A program made the position numbers and the translations under genes. The notes beneath the pieces were generated by a model. That model was not told where the DNA came from. It saw nothing but the letters and a program-made list of their open reading frames with translations, and searched no databases. From assembly GCA_016183615.1 (NCBI GenBank), contig JACPEG010000021.1, positions 62,001 through 126,000 on the forward strand: 64,000 nt of DNA. The letters run 5' to 3'. Source of the stretch: Betaproteobacteria bacterium. GTDB taxonomy: Bacteria; Pseudomonadota; Gammaproteobacteria; Burkholderiales; UBA6910. Below, in pieces: positions 16,509 to 25,116 of the stretch (position 1 is the stretch's first letter; each line of letters begins with the position of its first letter).

Positions 16509-19500
16509 CTACTCCAGCTCCATGTGCCAGTAAATGCGGTAGCGCTTCTCGAGCTCCTGGGCCGGGGGCTGGATGCACTGGGTGCCGGTGCACATGACTT
16601 CGAACTTTTTCTGCCCCCCCGCTCCGTCGTCCAGCTGCGTCACGATCGGAATCGGGGTCGGCGGGAACCCGCCGCCCGCCTTCACGGCATAGCGGTCTGA
16701 CGTAGTCAGCGCGCCGCCGCTGTTGTTGAGATCCAGCACCGGGCTCGCATCCTTGAAGCTCACGGCGTAGAGCCGCGCCTCTCCCAGGTTCGAGGTGCAA
16801 ACGCCGGGGGCGGCCGACGCGGGGAGGTTGGTTCCGAAGAAGGTGGCGCCGGCCAGCGTGGTCGAGCCGCCCACCACCTTTTCCCCGCTCGAGAGCGGCA
16901 AGAACCATCCCTTCTTCGCGATATCCGTCATGCAGCTCGCGAAGCCCGGGTCGTTGGCATTGCACATGATCGACTCGCCGATGGCGGAACCCGGCGTGGC
17001 GTTCAGCGCATGGTCGTCCTTGAACATGTAGAACCGGTTCGCAACCGTGGTATCGAAGGGGTGCTCGCGGTCCCCGGTGCCCAGCAGCACGGCATCGTAC
17101 CCGGTTGCGAACACCACGTCCGGCGCGAACAGGAACTTGCGCTCGCTGGCCCCGCTTCCGCCGATCGCCGCCAGCTTGCCCACGGTCCAGTTGGCCGGAT
17201 CGGCATCGTCGATGTTGATGCGCCAGACGTTGCCGCAGGTGTCCCCGGCATAGATCCGGTCCACGAATCCACCGGCATCGCTGTCGGAATCGAACACCGT
17301 AACGTCGGCCGGGATGCTGCAGGTCATGTCCACAACCTGCTTGTACACTCCGGGCGTTCCAACAGGCACCTGGGCGGTGTCGCTGGGATCCCGCGGTCCC
17401 GCCTGCCAGATGGGCACCCCGGTCCATGCGTCCACCACCATCACCCCGCGGCCCATGGTGGCCGTGAGCTGCGGGCTCGCGTCGTTGGCCGTCGGGTCAT
17501 AGCCCAGGCCGAAGATGAGCGCCGAGTTGGTCCCCGAGGGGTTGACCTTCCGGATATTCACCGGCTTCAGTTCCGACCAGGACTGACCCAACTCGAAGTA
17601 GCCGGTGCTGGTATTGTCCTTTTTCCACAGGAACGTCGGCGCATCCGGACTGCTCACGTCCAGGGCATAGACGAACCGGCCGCCGCGCCGCATGCCCATG
17701 TACAGATACACCAGGTCGCCGGTCGCCTGGTTGCCCGGACTGGTCTCAAACCGGCCGTCATCGGGATTCTCGATGTCCCGGGAGTAGATGCTCAGAGGCC
17801 CGTCCACGAAATACGACTTCGGGTTGGACGAACTGATGGTGGGCGTGACCTCCATCGCCCGGCGGAACTTGCTGAAATGCTCGGGCAGCACAAAACCCCA
17901 CTTCTCGTCGCCGTCAGCGTCGTCGTTGCCGCCCTTGATGGCGTGCACGATCCCGTCGTTGGCCCCGTAGAATACCCGGATATCCCGGTCCACCGGCTCG
18001 TTGGTCCGGTTGTAGTTGACCACCGCGGGACGGGAATGCAGCACGTCGCCGTGGATATAGCCGCGCACGCTGCTCGCATTGTTGTCGGGATTGTCCTCCT
18101 GGCGCACGTTATGGCCCCGGAACCAGTCGATCACCTGCTCGCGGGTCACGGTGTCGGTGCTGGAGCTGATGGTGCCGGTCGCCGGCGTGGTCGGATTCAC
18201 CGTCACGGTATAGCGGAACGCCCAACCGTCGATCCGGGTCACGGTAAAGGTGCCGTTGTACTCGGCCTGGTCGGCGCCGGAGATCACGATCTGATCCCCG
18301 TCGTTGTAATTGAACTGGATCCCGCTGTCGCAGAAGTTGTCCGCGATCACCTGGTCATCGCCGAAGCTGAGCCCCCCCAGGCAGGTGGCGATGTTCCGGT
18401 TCAGCCGGTCGACGTTGATCACCCCGGAGGAGAGCTCGGCCCTGAGGCTGCCCGTGGCCGGGCTCGACGGCCCGAGACTCGCAAGGTTATAGGTGATGGT
18501 GTCACGGGACGCGTTGATGCTGGCGATGGTAAACACCCCGTTGTACTCGGTCGGCGTCACGCCCGCCACCGATACCTGCTGGCCGGCGGCCACGGACGCG
18601 GCCCACTTGTTGTTGCTGGCTACCGTGAGCGTGACCGTGGTCCCGCTGCGGGTGATCGCCGTGGGCGATTTGATAGTGCTGCCGATGGTGGCCGTGGCAC
18701 TGCCGACGCTTGCCGGGGTGGCCGGCGTTACCGTTACGGTGTAGGTGAAGGTGTTGGCATCGACAATGGTGACCGTCTTGACCCCGTTGTACTCGGGCTG
18801 GTCCGCCCCGGAGAGGAGCACGCTCGCCGTCGGTCCCGCGCCGAATCCGTGGCCCGCCGCCACGGTCGCAGTCGCGGTGGTGCCGGAGCGCGTGATGGAA
18901 TCCACCGCGATCGACCCCGCCGTGGTCCGGGCCGAAGTAATGGTGCCGGTGGCGGTCGGGGCCGGGTTCACGGCAACGGTATAGGTGAAGGTGGTGGACG
19001 ACGGACCGCTCGTGCTAATGGCAAATGTGCCGTTGTACTCGTTCTGGTTGGCGCCGCTGATGGTCACGAACTGGCCGTTCAAATAGCCGTGGGCCGCGGC
19101 GAACGTCGCCGTCGCGGTGCTGCCGGAACGGGTGAGGGAACTCAGGGTCTGGGCGCCCACGATCCCGAGCGACGGCGCCGTGATGCTGGAGTTAAGGGTG
19201 TTGAACAAGGTCAGCGCGCTGCCGCTGCTGGCGCATCCGCCGGCGCAGGTGTAGAGGGTCCTCCCGGAGGCGAAGTCCCCCCGCAGGTGCTGGGCCGCCC
19301 CGCCCTTTTCCACCAGGTCCCCGTCGGGCGCGTCGAACTGGCCGCCGCTGCTCTGGGCCGTGGAGTAGTCATAGAACCCGGAGGTGTAGCTGCTCGCCCA
19401 GTACCCCGGAGACGCCCCGGCGGTGGTCCAGATGCTGGTCACCGTGGGCGACACGAAACCGGTAACGGTGTTCTCCACCGCGGCGCCGTTCTTGTCGGCG

Positions 19501-20684
19501 AGAAACACGGTATTGGTATTGCTGTCGAAGGCGAGCTTGTACTGCTTGAGGTTGCCGGCCCAGCGCGGCGCGCTGTTGGGATCCGGGCGGAACACGCCCA
19601 TGTACACCTGGTTGAGGAAAGTGCCGCGCACGTTGACGCTCACCGGCAGGGTCGAGGAGGCGAACACGCTGTTGACCGCCTGCACCTCCTGGAAGATCTT
19701 GTTGAGCGCATCGGCGATGGACGAGGTGCTCCCGGAAACCTGGAAAAACTTGCCCTTGCCCTGCCCGGCCATGCTCTTCATCAGAGCCGTGTGGCCCTCC
19801 GGGTACTGCCCGGCCGGCGCGCTCGCCTCCTTGACCAGCACCGCGTAGGTGAACACGGTCTGGTCCCCGGTTTCGACGCTGTTCTGGTCGTTGTTGGCGA
19901 GGAACCGCGCCCATTCGTCGGCGGAATTGCTCTCCGAGCCGTTGGGCGTCAGCGGGATCGTGGTGCTGTCGCCCCCCAGGCCCGAAAGCAGGGTGTTCGA
20001 GGTAGTGGTCGCGGCCGCGTTGTCGTTGGCCTTGCCGTTGCTGATGAAAATGATGAAGTTCTTCTGGCACGAGTCCCCGATCGGGCTCTCGTAGGACTGG
20101 TCGCTGCTGGAGGAAAGGGGATTCTCCGTCGTTGGCGGATCCACCGCCGGGCAAGTGTTGCCGTTGAAGTCCCGCTTGGCCTGCAGGTGCCCGGAGCGCG
20201 CGTTCGCACCGGCGAAATACTGCCGGGCCTCGTTCATGGTCAGGCCGTACATGGCGTTGTTGGACTTGTCGTTGTTTACGTCCAGCCCGTTGAGGATGTC
20301 CTTGAGGGCGGTCTTGTTCGGCGTGGTCATCTGGCGGATGCCGAAACGCACGTAGCTGCCGTCCACGTTGCCGTTGTTGCAGGGCGCCGTGCCGCCGGTT
20401 TCCACGAACATCATGAGCCCGACGTTGAACTGGTCGGTGAGCCCCGGGTTGGCGGCCGTGCCATCACCAGCGATTACCGACACCAGCGCCGCCTTCTCGG
20501 CGGTAAACATGGGACTCCAGTTCGCGGTATTGTCGAGGATGATCAGGACATTCGGCCGCTGACTCGCGATGGCCGGATTGATCAGGAAAAGATCGGTATC
20601 GTCCGCCGTGGTCGCCTGGGGCAGCGCCAGGAAGCCCGCCATGAGCATGCCGGCGCAGGCACTGCGAAAATGTTTTGCGATCAT
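16509..20684 (-). CDS. pilY1: Type IV pilus tip-associated protein PilY1 with internal SGADQ/EYNG repeats
   Basis: A 1391-residue secreted pilus biogenesis and adhesion factor. It has a signal peptide (about 1-27), an N-terminal von Willebrand A-like region (about 30-340, NVLIILDNTANWSP and later IIFISNGKAND) and a C-terminal PilY1 beta-propeller (about 880-1370, from the VRGYIHGDVLHSRPAV segment). Near residue 1130 there is an EF-hand-like calcium loop (DSDSDAGGFVD), comparable to the calcium site of Pseudomonas PilY1. Between the two regions are about four tandem copies of a 70-residue module ending in EYNG...TYTV. It is the last gene of the minor pilin operon. A role in pilus extension, adhesion or surface sensing is expected from the family. 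Confidence 0.92.
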   Translation of the reverse strand: MIAKHFRSACAGMLMAGFLALPQATTADDTDLFLINPAIASQRPNVLIILDNTANWSPMFTAEKAALVSVIAGDGTAANPGLTDQFNVGLMMFVETGGTAPCNNGNVDGSYVRFGIRQMTTPNKTALKDILNGLDVNNDKSNNAMYGLTMNEARQYFAGANARSGHLQAKRDFNGNTCPAVDPPTTENPLSSSSDQSYESPIGDSCQKNFIIFISNGKANDNAAATTTSNTLLSGLGGDSTTIPLTPNGSESNSADEWARFLANNDQNSVETGDQTVFTYAVLVKEASAPAGQYPEGHTALMKSMAGQGKGKFFQVSGSTSSIADALNKIFQEVQAVNSVFASSTLPVSVNVRGTFLNQVYMGVFRPDPNSAPRWAGNLKQYKLAFDSNTNTVFLADKNGAAVENTVTGFVSPTVTSIWTTAGASPGYWASSYTSGFYDYSTAQSSGGQFDAPDGDLVEKGGAAQHLRGDFASGRTLYTCAGGCASSGSALTLFNTLNSSITAPSLGIVGAQTLSSLTRSGSTATATFAAAHGYLNGQFVTISGANQNEYNGTFAISTSGPSSTTFTYTVAVNPAPTATGTITSARTTAGSIAVDSITRSGTTATATVAAGHGFGAGPTASVLLSGADQPEYNGVKTVTIVDANTFTYTVTVTPATPASVGSATATIGSTIKSPTAITRSGTTVTLTVASNNKWAASVAAGQQVSVAGVTPTEYNGVFTIASINASRDTITYNLASLGPSSPATGSLRAELSSGVINVDRLNRNIATCLGGLSFGDDQVIADNFCDSGIQFNYNDGDQIVISGADQAEYNGTFTVTRIDGWAFRYTVTVNPTTPATGTISSSTDTVTREQVIDWFRGHNVRQEDNPDNNASSVRGYIHGDVLHSRPAVVNYNRTNEPVDRDIRVFYGANDGIVHAIKGGNDDADGDEKWGFVLPEHFSKFRRAMEVTPTISSSNPKSYFVDGPLSIYSRDIENPDDGRFETSPGNQATGDLVYLYMGMRRGGRFVYALDVSSPDAPTFLWKKDNTSTGYFELGQSWSELKPVNIRKVNPSGTNSALIFGLGYDPTANDASPQLTATMGRGVMVVDAWTGVPIWQAGPRDPSDTAQVPVGTPGVYKQVVDMTCSIPADVTVFDSDSDAGGFVDRIYAGDTCGNVWRINIDDADPANWTVGKLAAIGGSGASERKFLFAPDVVFATGYDAVLLGTGDREHPFDTTVANRFYMFKDDHALNATPGSAIGESIMCNANDPGFASCMTDIAKKGWFLPLSSGEKVVGGSTTLAGATFFGTNLPASAAPGVCTSNLGEARLYAVSFKDASPVLDLNNSGGALTTSDRYAVKAGGGFPPTPIPIVTQLDDGAGGQKKFEVMCTGTQCIQPPAQELEKRYRIYWHMELE
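18160..19145 (-). repeat. Tandem 70-residue repeats coded inside pilY1
   Basis: About four consecutive modules share the pattern TRSGxTATxT, then GxxVxISGADQxEYNGtFt, then FTYTVtVnP and a PATGtI end. Approximate starts on the minus strand are 19140, 18903, 18664 and 18320. The fourth is separated from the third by an inserted stretch with two cysteines (CLGGLSFGDDQ and NFCDSG) and its first strand is degenerate. Such modules are not part of the usual PilY1 core and look like an acquired extracellular adhesin-type repeat. Confidence 0.75.
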
Positions 20685-20706
20685 AAATGACTCCGTAAGA
20701 CCCGGC

Positions 20707-21162
20707 CTAGCCCGGGCAGGTGGCGCCCGCCGGCAGGCGTATCCTCACGCCCTGATGAACCACCACCTTCGCCCCGGTGGTCGTATCCGACACCTCGGCC
20801 CTGACGTCCCAGGTCGTGTCCTGGGGCGCCGAGGACACGCCCCCGATCTGGAATAGCGCGCTGTACCCGGGCGCCGCCTTGATGCTGAGGCAGGCCGGGG
20901 CATCGAGACTCACGCTGTAGTTCTTCCCGGCCACCGTCACGGTCTGGGTGGTCGCGGTTCCGGCCGTAAAGCCGGTGACGCTGCTCAGGACGCTTTCGAT
21001 CGCGGCCTGGGCCGCCGCCTGGGCCTCGCTGCGCATCTGCATGTTGCCTGCGATCCTGAGGTTGAGGCCGGAGATATTGAGGGCGGACAGCACGAACAGG
21101 GTCAGCACCACCAGCATGATCAGGGTGATGAGCAGGGTCGCGCCGGTTTGCCTGGTGTTCAT
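20707..21162 (-). CDS. pilX: Minor pilin assembly protein PilX
   Basis: A 151-residue protein with a PilX N-terminal motif: a short positively charged start (MNTRQTGATLLITLIML), a single long hydrophobic helix and then a soluble domain with two cysteines (Cys91 and one at CPG at the very end). It lacks the Glu5 of true pilins, as PilX proteins often do. PilX, PilW, PilV, FimT and PilE form the priming complex under PilY1. Its start overlaps the pilW stop by four bases, and it lies 22 bp before pilY1. Confidence 0.88.
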   Translation of the reverse strand: MNTRQTGATLLITLIMLVVLTLFVLSALNISGLNLRIAGNMQMRSEAQAAAQAAIESVLSSVTGFTAGTATTQTVTVAGKNYSVSLDAPACLSIKAAPGYSALFQIGGVSSAPQDTTWDVRAEVSDTTTGAKVVVHQGVRIRLPAGATCPG

Positions 21163-22223
21163 TGCTCGCGCCGGGATCCGGGGTTGACCGCACGAACCAG
21201 GCGGCTGTAGACATGCCGCTTGTAGGGGGCGTTATCGGCCGCGACCGAAACCGATCCCAGGGTATAGGACTTGGTATCCGTGTAGCCCGGGGTAGGCTCG
21301 GTGTTGCGGGCAAGAACGTTGACCCTGACCGCCATGACGTTGTTCCAGTCGGTGGTGCTGGACGGCGCCGCCGCGAAAGCGTCGGGGGAACCGTCGGCCG
21401 TGCCCACGTTGTCCAGTCCGTAGTCGAACTGCAGGTTCTCGACGCCTTCCGCGATGGGCACCGTGGCGAACGTCGCGGAGCCGCCGCTCGCAGTGAGCTC
21501 GATGCGCTTCAGGGTCGGAATCGAGCGGCCGCCGTCATCGGTGGTCCCGTTGCAGTTCGAGCCGCTCGCCGGCACGTTGCAGGGGCTCACGAAATAGATG
21601 TGGGTCACGAACTTGCGAATGTCCGCCTCCGTGGTGGCGTCCTTTTTCTTGAGGGTGAACACTGATGCGGGTGTCGCGGTCCCGGCGGCGAGTATCATGC
21701 CGATGCCGTTCGACTGCAGGTAAATCTCGCCCACCGTCACGCTTCCCATCGCCGTGGTCTTGGTTTCCGCGCGCCGCACCACCAGGATGTCGGTTCCCGC
21801 CCGGTGGTTGGCCGCGGCAAGGCATCCGGTGATCGGCGACGTAGCCGGGTCGTTGTAGCCCTGGAGGGGCAGCGACAACGTCGACTGGATGGTAGCCGGC
21901 GTCGTGCTGCAGGGATCCACCAGGCCAGCGGGGAACCCGGCCTCGCCGGGCGCCGGAACTTCGTAGTACTGGCCGTAGTAGCCCGCGTGGGCGATATCCT
22001 CGCCGATCACGAGCTGGGCATAACGGGCGTTTTCCAGCTGCCGGGTGGACCGGTCCAGCTCCCGTCGCGTGTTGCTGCTGTTGATGAGCAGCGTGGTCAC
22101 CCCGGCAAGCAGGATCAGGCCGATGGTGAGGGCAACCATGAGTTCCACCAGCGACAGCCCGCGGCAGTTGCCGATCGGGGGCGGGAAATTCGCCGGGATT
22201 CCTGGTGCCGCAATCCGTCTCAT
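21159..22223 (-). CDS. pilW: Minor pilin PilW
   Basis: A 354-residue pilin-like protein. The start chosen (22223) gives MRRIAAPGIP and a prepilin cleavage site RG|LSLVE at residues 21-26, with Glu5 of the mature protein present. The open frame runs 42 codons further upstream but only over pilV sequence. The N-terminal helix is followed by a large soluble domain with several cysteines (for example DPCSTTP, ITGCLAA, SPCNVPASGSNC). It lies between pilV and pilX in one operon with gaps of 8 bp or overlaps, so translation is probably coupled. Confidence 0.9.
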   Translation of the reverse strand: MRRIAAPGIPANFPPPIGNCRGLSLVELMVALTIGLILLAGVTTLLINSSNTRRELDRSTRQLENARYAQLVIGEDIAHAGYYGQYYEVPAPGEAGFPAGLVDPCSTTPATIQSTLSLPLQGYNDPATSPITGCLAAANHRAGTDILVVRRAETKTTAMGSVTVGEIYLQSNGIGMILAAGTATPASVFTLKKKDATTEADIRKFVTHIYFVSPCNVPASGSNCNGTTDDGGRSIPTLKRIELTASGGSATFATVPIAEGVENLQFDYGLDNVGTADGSPDAFAAAPSSTTDWNNVMAVRVNVLARNTEPTPGYTDTKSYTLGSVSVAADNAPYKRHVYSRLVRAVNPGSRREQ

Positions 22224-22231
22224 CGGGACCT

Positions 22232-22786
22232 TCACAAGGTTGCAAAGCGGATGACCGTGCTCACTCCCCGGCGCAGGGTCTCCGCGGAATAAAGGTTGAG
22301 ACCGCAGCCGATGGCGGCCGGAGCCGCGGTGGGCGAAAGGCCCTGCCACACCACGCTTACCGTCACGGTGGGCGGAGCGGCGGCCGAGTCATACGCCAGG
22401 CAGCCGCGGGCGTCGATCATGGCCCCCAGGTTGGTGGTGCCGACCTTTTCGGACGTCCCCTTGAGCAGATTGCTCCAGTCCGTCATGTCGGAGGTGGCCC
22501 GGGCCTGCTGCTCCAGGGTGCCGGCCGTGCAGTTCGGCGTGAGTCCTGTTCCGGTCCCGAGATAGCTCGATCCCGTGGTATAGCAGCTCGCCACTTTCCG
22601 GTTCGCATTGACGCGATCCACCATGTCCTGCAGCACGATCAGCGCCTGAACCCGCTGGTAGGACTCCATTTCCGCCTGCTGGGCCCGCAGGTTCAGGCCG
22701 GAAAGGCCCATCAGGCCGATCATGATGATGACCAGCGCGGTCAGCACCTCGATCATGCTCACACCCGCTTGCGTCCGGCGGTCCAT
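22232..22786 (-). CDS. pilV: Minor pilin PilV
   Basis: A 184-residue prepilin. The ATG at 22786 gives MDRRTQAG|VSMIEVLTALVI, a class III prepilin signal with Glu5 conserved and cleavage after Gly8. The helix is followed by LSGLNLRAQQAEMESYQRVQ, typical for PilV. Three or four cysteines in the globular part (Cys in ASCYTTG, PNCTAG, RGCLAY, IGCGLN) may form disulfides. It lies 11 bp after fimT and 8 bp before pilW. Confidence 0.9.
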   Translation of the reverse strand: MDRRTQAGVSMIEVLTALVIIMIGLMGLSGLNLRAQQAEMESYQRVQALIVLQDMVDRVNANRKVASCYTTGSSYLGTGTGLTPNCTAGTLEQQARATSDMTDWSNLLKGTSEKVGTTNLGAMIDARGCLAYDSAAAPPTVTVSVVWQGLSPTAAPAAIGCGLNLYSAETLRRGVSTVIRFATL

Positions 22787-22797
22787 GCCGCGTCTCC

Positions 22798-23316
22798 TCA
22801 AGTGCACCCGCCGGAACTGCCCAGCCGGGACTTCGCAAGGCCGGAAACGTCGATGCTGATGCAGCGGGCCGAGATATTCGTATTGACGGGATCCACGTTG
22901 ACGGCGAATGTGACCAAACCCGAGGTGGTGCGCCCGTCCTTGGTGAAGGTTATGGAGGCGGCGGCCGGACTCGGCGAAATCGTGAGTCCGGATACGGCGT
23001 CCTGGGAACGCAGCGTCGCCCCGCCCACGGTAATGGTCCAGCCGTCCTTCCAGTCGGACCCGGCCGGGGCGATCACCACGTTGGTATTGCGCTTGATGGC
23101 CTCGCTGCGCGCATAAGTGAGCGCCGCAAACAGATCGAAAGAGACGGTCCTGACCCGCTGGCTCCGGACATATCCCTGCAGGGACGGCAACGCGACAGTG
23201 ACCAGCACCGCCAGCACGGACATCGTGACCATGAGCTCGATCAGGGTGAACCCGCGCTTTCGCTCCGGCGCGGAACGGACTGCCGTCCTCATTGTGTTGG
23301 TGACCGATGCCATCAT
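22798..23316 (-). CDS. fimT: Pseudopilin FimT/GspH-type minor pilin
   Basis: A 172-residue FimT/FimU-type minor pilin. A basic leader ends KRG, followed by FTLIELMVTMSVLAVLV with Glu5. The soluble part matches the GspH pattern (FAALTYARSEAIKRN). Two start codons at 23316/23313 and one at 23292 are possible, none with a clear Shine-Dalgarno site; the longest form leaves a 22-residue leader and sits 3 bp after the pilE stop, suggesting reinitiation. FimT in some species also binds DNA during natural transformation; that cannot be told here. Confidence 0.85.
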   Translation of the reverse strand: MMASVTNTMRTAVRSAPERKRGFTLIELMVTMSVLAVLVTVALPSLQGYVRSQRVRTVSFDLFAALTYARSEAIKRNTNVVIAPAGSDWKDGWTITVGGATLRSQDAVSGLTISPSPAAASITFTKDGRTTSGLVTFAVNVDPVNTNISARCISIDVSGLAKSRLGSSGGCT

Positions 23317-23319
23317 CCG

Positions 23320-23781
23320 CTACCACTTGTTCGCCGGGTATTTCTTGCCCTCGCTGGTGACGCAAAGCGTTCCATCGTTTTCCTGGCGCGTTCCCGCCCT
23401 GGGTACGGCGCTGACCACGTACGAAGGGGCGGCAACCGCCGGTGCCCCGCACGCGGTCACCGCCCCCGCCGGCGTGTCGACTTTCAGGTCGTAATATGTC
23501 GAAACCTCGGTGGGCACCGAAAGACCGAGGTTGGCCGCCACCTGGGCGTTGCTCGTCGCGGCGAGGTACTGGCGGGTGTCCAGCAGGAACTGTTCTTCCT
23601 TCTGCGCCGCGCTCATCATGAAGCCCTGGGTCGCGGAGCGCGTGGACTTCACCACGTAGTTGTTGTACGAGGGAAAGGCGATGAGCGCGATCAGCCCGAT
23701 GATCGCCACCACGATCATCAACTCGATCAACGTGAATCCTGCGATCCCGTTCCCCGTTGGCTTCCGGCTTGTCATGTTCAT
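23320..23781 (-). CDS. pilE: Type IV pilin PilE (minor pilin class)
   Basis: A 153-residue prepilin with leader MNMTSRKPTGNGIAG and cleavage before FTLIELMIVVAIIG (Gly15|Phe16, Glu20 is mature Glu5). The start at 23781 was chosen because a GGAGAGG ribosome site lies just ahead; the frame extends 25 codons further but without one. Later segments (ATQGFMMSAAQKEEQFLLDTRQYL and a C-terminal Cys pair, TACGAP and TLCVTS) match the PilE-type minor pilin found with pilY1. It is the first gene of the operon and divergent from thiO. Confidence 0.9.
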   Translation of the reverse strand: MNMTSRKPTGNGIAGFTLIELMIVVAIIGLIALIAFPSYNNYVVKSTRSATQGFMMSAAQKEEQFLLDTRQYLAATSNAQVAANLGLSVPTEVSTYYDLKVDTPAGAVTACGAPAVAAPSYVVSAVPRAGTRQENDGTLCVTSEGKKYPANKW

Positions 23782-23958
23782 TTTTTCCTCTCCAGTCCAG
23801 GCGTTCCTTCCATTCATCAACAACCGCCGGATCGCGTCGGTCCCGGATTGGTGCATGCCACGATTCCATCATAAGCACCCGGACCGGCCGCCGCGACCGC
23901 GGTCCGATAAGCGGTCGCTCTGTTAGAATAAACGGCAGATTCCAACACATTCAACCGC

Positions 23959-25062
23959 TTGCGAAACGATTCTATCATCATCGGCGGTGGCATCATCGGC
24001 CTCGCCACGGCCCTGGAGCTGGCCCGGTGCGGGCTGCGCGTCACGCTGCTCGAGCGCGATCAGGTGGGGCGCGAATCCTCCTGGGCCGGCGGCGGCATCC
24101 TGTTTCCGCTGCTCCCCTGGGATTACCGGGAACCGGTCACGGTGCTTGCCGCGTTCAGCGAGTCGCTGTTCCAGGACTGGGCCGAGAGCCTGGCGGCCGA
24201 AACCGGGATCGATCCCGAGTTCAAGCGCTGCGGCATGGCGCTGTTGCCTCCGTTCGATGAATCCGCCGCTCTGGCCTGGTGTCGGGCCCGCGATTATCCG
24301 GCCGAGCGGATTGCCGCCGCCTCCCGTCTGCCCTGGATTTCGGGCGGCCTGCCCGCGCTATGGCTGCCGCAGGTTTCCCAGGTGCGAAATCCGCGGTTGC
24401 TCAAGGCCCTCCGGGCCAAGGCCGAGGCCATGGGCGTGCGCGTCGAGGAAAGGGCGGAAGTCACCGGCTGGGAGTCCTCCGGGCAGCGCATTCGCGCGGT
24501 GGCAACTCCGCGCGGCGAGTACGCGGCGGATTCCTACGTGGTCTGCGCCGGCGCCTGGTCGCGTCCTGTGCTCGGCAAGCATGGCGCCGACCTCGCCATC
24601 GAGCCGGTGCGGGGCCAGATGCTCCTGTTCAAGGGGGAGCCCGGCGCCCTGCCCTGCATCGTGCTCCAGAACGGAACTTACCTGATTCCGCGACGGGACG
24701 GCCACGTGCTGGCGGGAAGCACCCTGGAGCGGGTCGGCTATGACAGCGGCGTGACGACCGAAGCCCTCGGCCGGTTGCTCGCCCGGTCAAGAGCCATGTT
24801 TCCCCAGCTCACGTCGGATCGGCTGGTGCGCCAGTGGGCGGGGCTGCGTCCCGGTTCGCCGGACAACATCCCCACCCTCGCGCGTCACCCCCTCCTGGAA
24901 AACCTCTATCTGAACGGCGGCCATTTCCGCTACGGCGTCACCATGGCTCCCGGGAGCGCGCGGCTGCTGGCGAATCTCCTCCTGGGGCGCGAGCAGCCCC
25001 TCGATATGACACCCTACGGCTGGCCGTCCCGCGCGTCCGCCACGCCGCGGGTCGTGGTCTGA
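23959..25062 (+). CDS. thiO: Glycine oxidase ThiO-like FAD-dependent oxidoreductase
   Basis: A 367-residue DAO-family flavoprotein. The N-terminal FAD-binding motif is IIIGGGIIGLATALELARCG, followed by ESSWAGGGILFPLLPW. The C-terminal part has the typical WAGLRPGSPDNIPTLA and NGGHFRYGVTMAPGSA segments. ThiO oxidises glycine to iminoglyoxylate for thiazole synthesis of thiamine. The start codon is TTG at 23959; no ATG or GTG near it fits. A TAGAAT -10-like box lies at 23924-23929. No thiG or thiS is in the window. Location beside minor pilins is common in betaproteobacteria and probably not functional. Confidence 0.85.
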   Translation: MRNDSIIIGGGIIGLATALELARCGLRVTLLERDQVGRESSWAGGGILFPLLPWDYREPVTVLAAFSESLFQDWAESLAAETGIDPEFKRCGMALLPPFDESAALAWCRARDYPAERIAAASRLPWISGGLPALWLPQVSQVRNPRLLKALRAKAEAMGVRVEERAEVTGWESSGQRIRAVATPRGEYAADSYVVCAGAWSRPVLGKHGADLAIEPVRGQMLLFKGEPGALPCIVLQNGTYLIPRRDGHVLAGSTLERVGYDSGVTTEALGRLLARSRAMFPQLTSDRLVRQWAGLRPGSPDNIPTLARHPLLENLYLNGGHFRYGVTMAPGSARLLANLLLGREQPLDMTPYGWPSRASATPRVVV

Positions 25063-25079
25063 GCCGGACCCACCCGGGT

Positions 25080-25109
25080 TAGACAGAGTCCAAGTCCATG
25101 TTTTATAAT
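25080..25109 (+). promoter_or_regulatory. Sigma-70 promoter of the Fur-family gene, predicting a leaderless mRNA
   Basis: -35 TAGACA (25080-25085, five of six consensus bases), an 18-bp spacer and a perfect -10 TATAAT (25104-25109). Transcription should start at about 25116, directly at the ATG at 25117. The 18 bases TATAAT-GCGCGCC-ATGAA are exactly repeated at the queA start (54459-54442, minus strand). Confidence 0.75.
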
Positions 25110-25116
25110 GCGCGCC

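Noticed and set aside
17010-20690. A 1226-codon open frame antisense to pilY1
   Set aside because: It mirrors the pilY1 codon bias of a GC-rich genome, has low-complexity Arg/Gly/His composition and no family pattern; pilY1 has clear domains.
22224-22349. Longer pilW form starting at 22349
   Set aside because: The extra 42 residues are out-of-frame pilV sequence; the prepilin leader starts at 22223.
23880-23910. GC-rich dyad (GACCGCGGTC) between pilE and thiO
   Set aside because: Short perfect palindromes of this GC content are frequent by chance; no second copy or flanking motif was seen.
25108-25116. Upstream ATG (25108) as start of the Fur-family gene
   Set aside because: It lies in the -10 box TATAATG and would not be transcribed; ATG 25117 matches the predicted transcript start.
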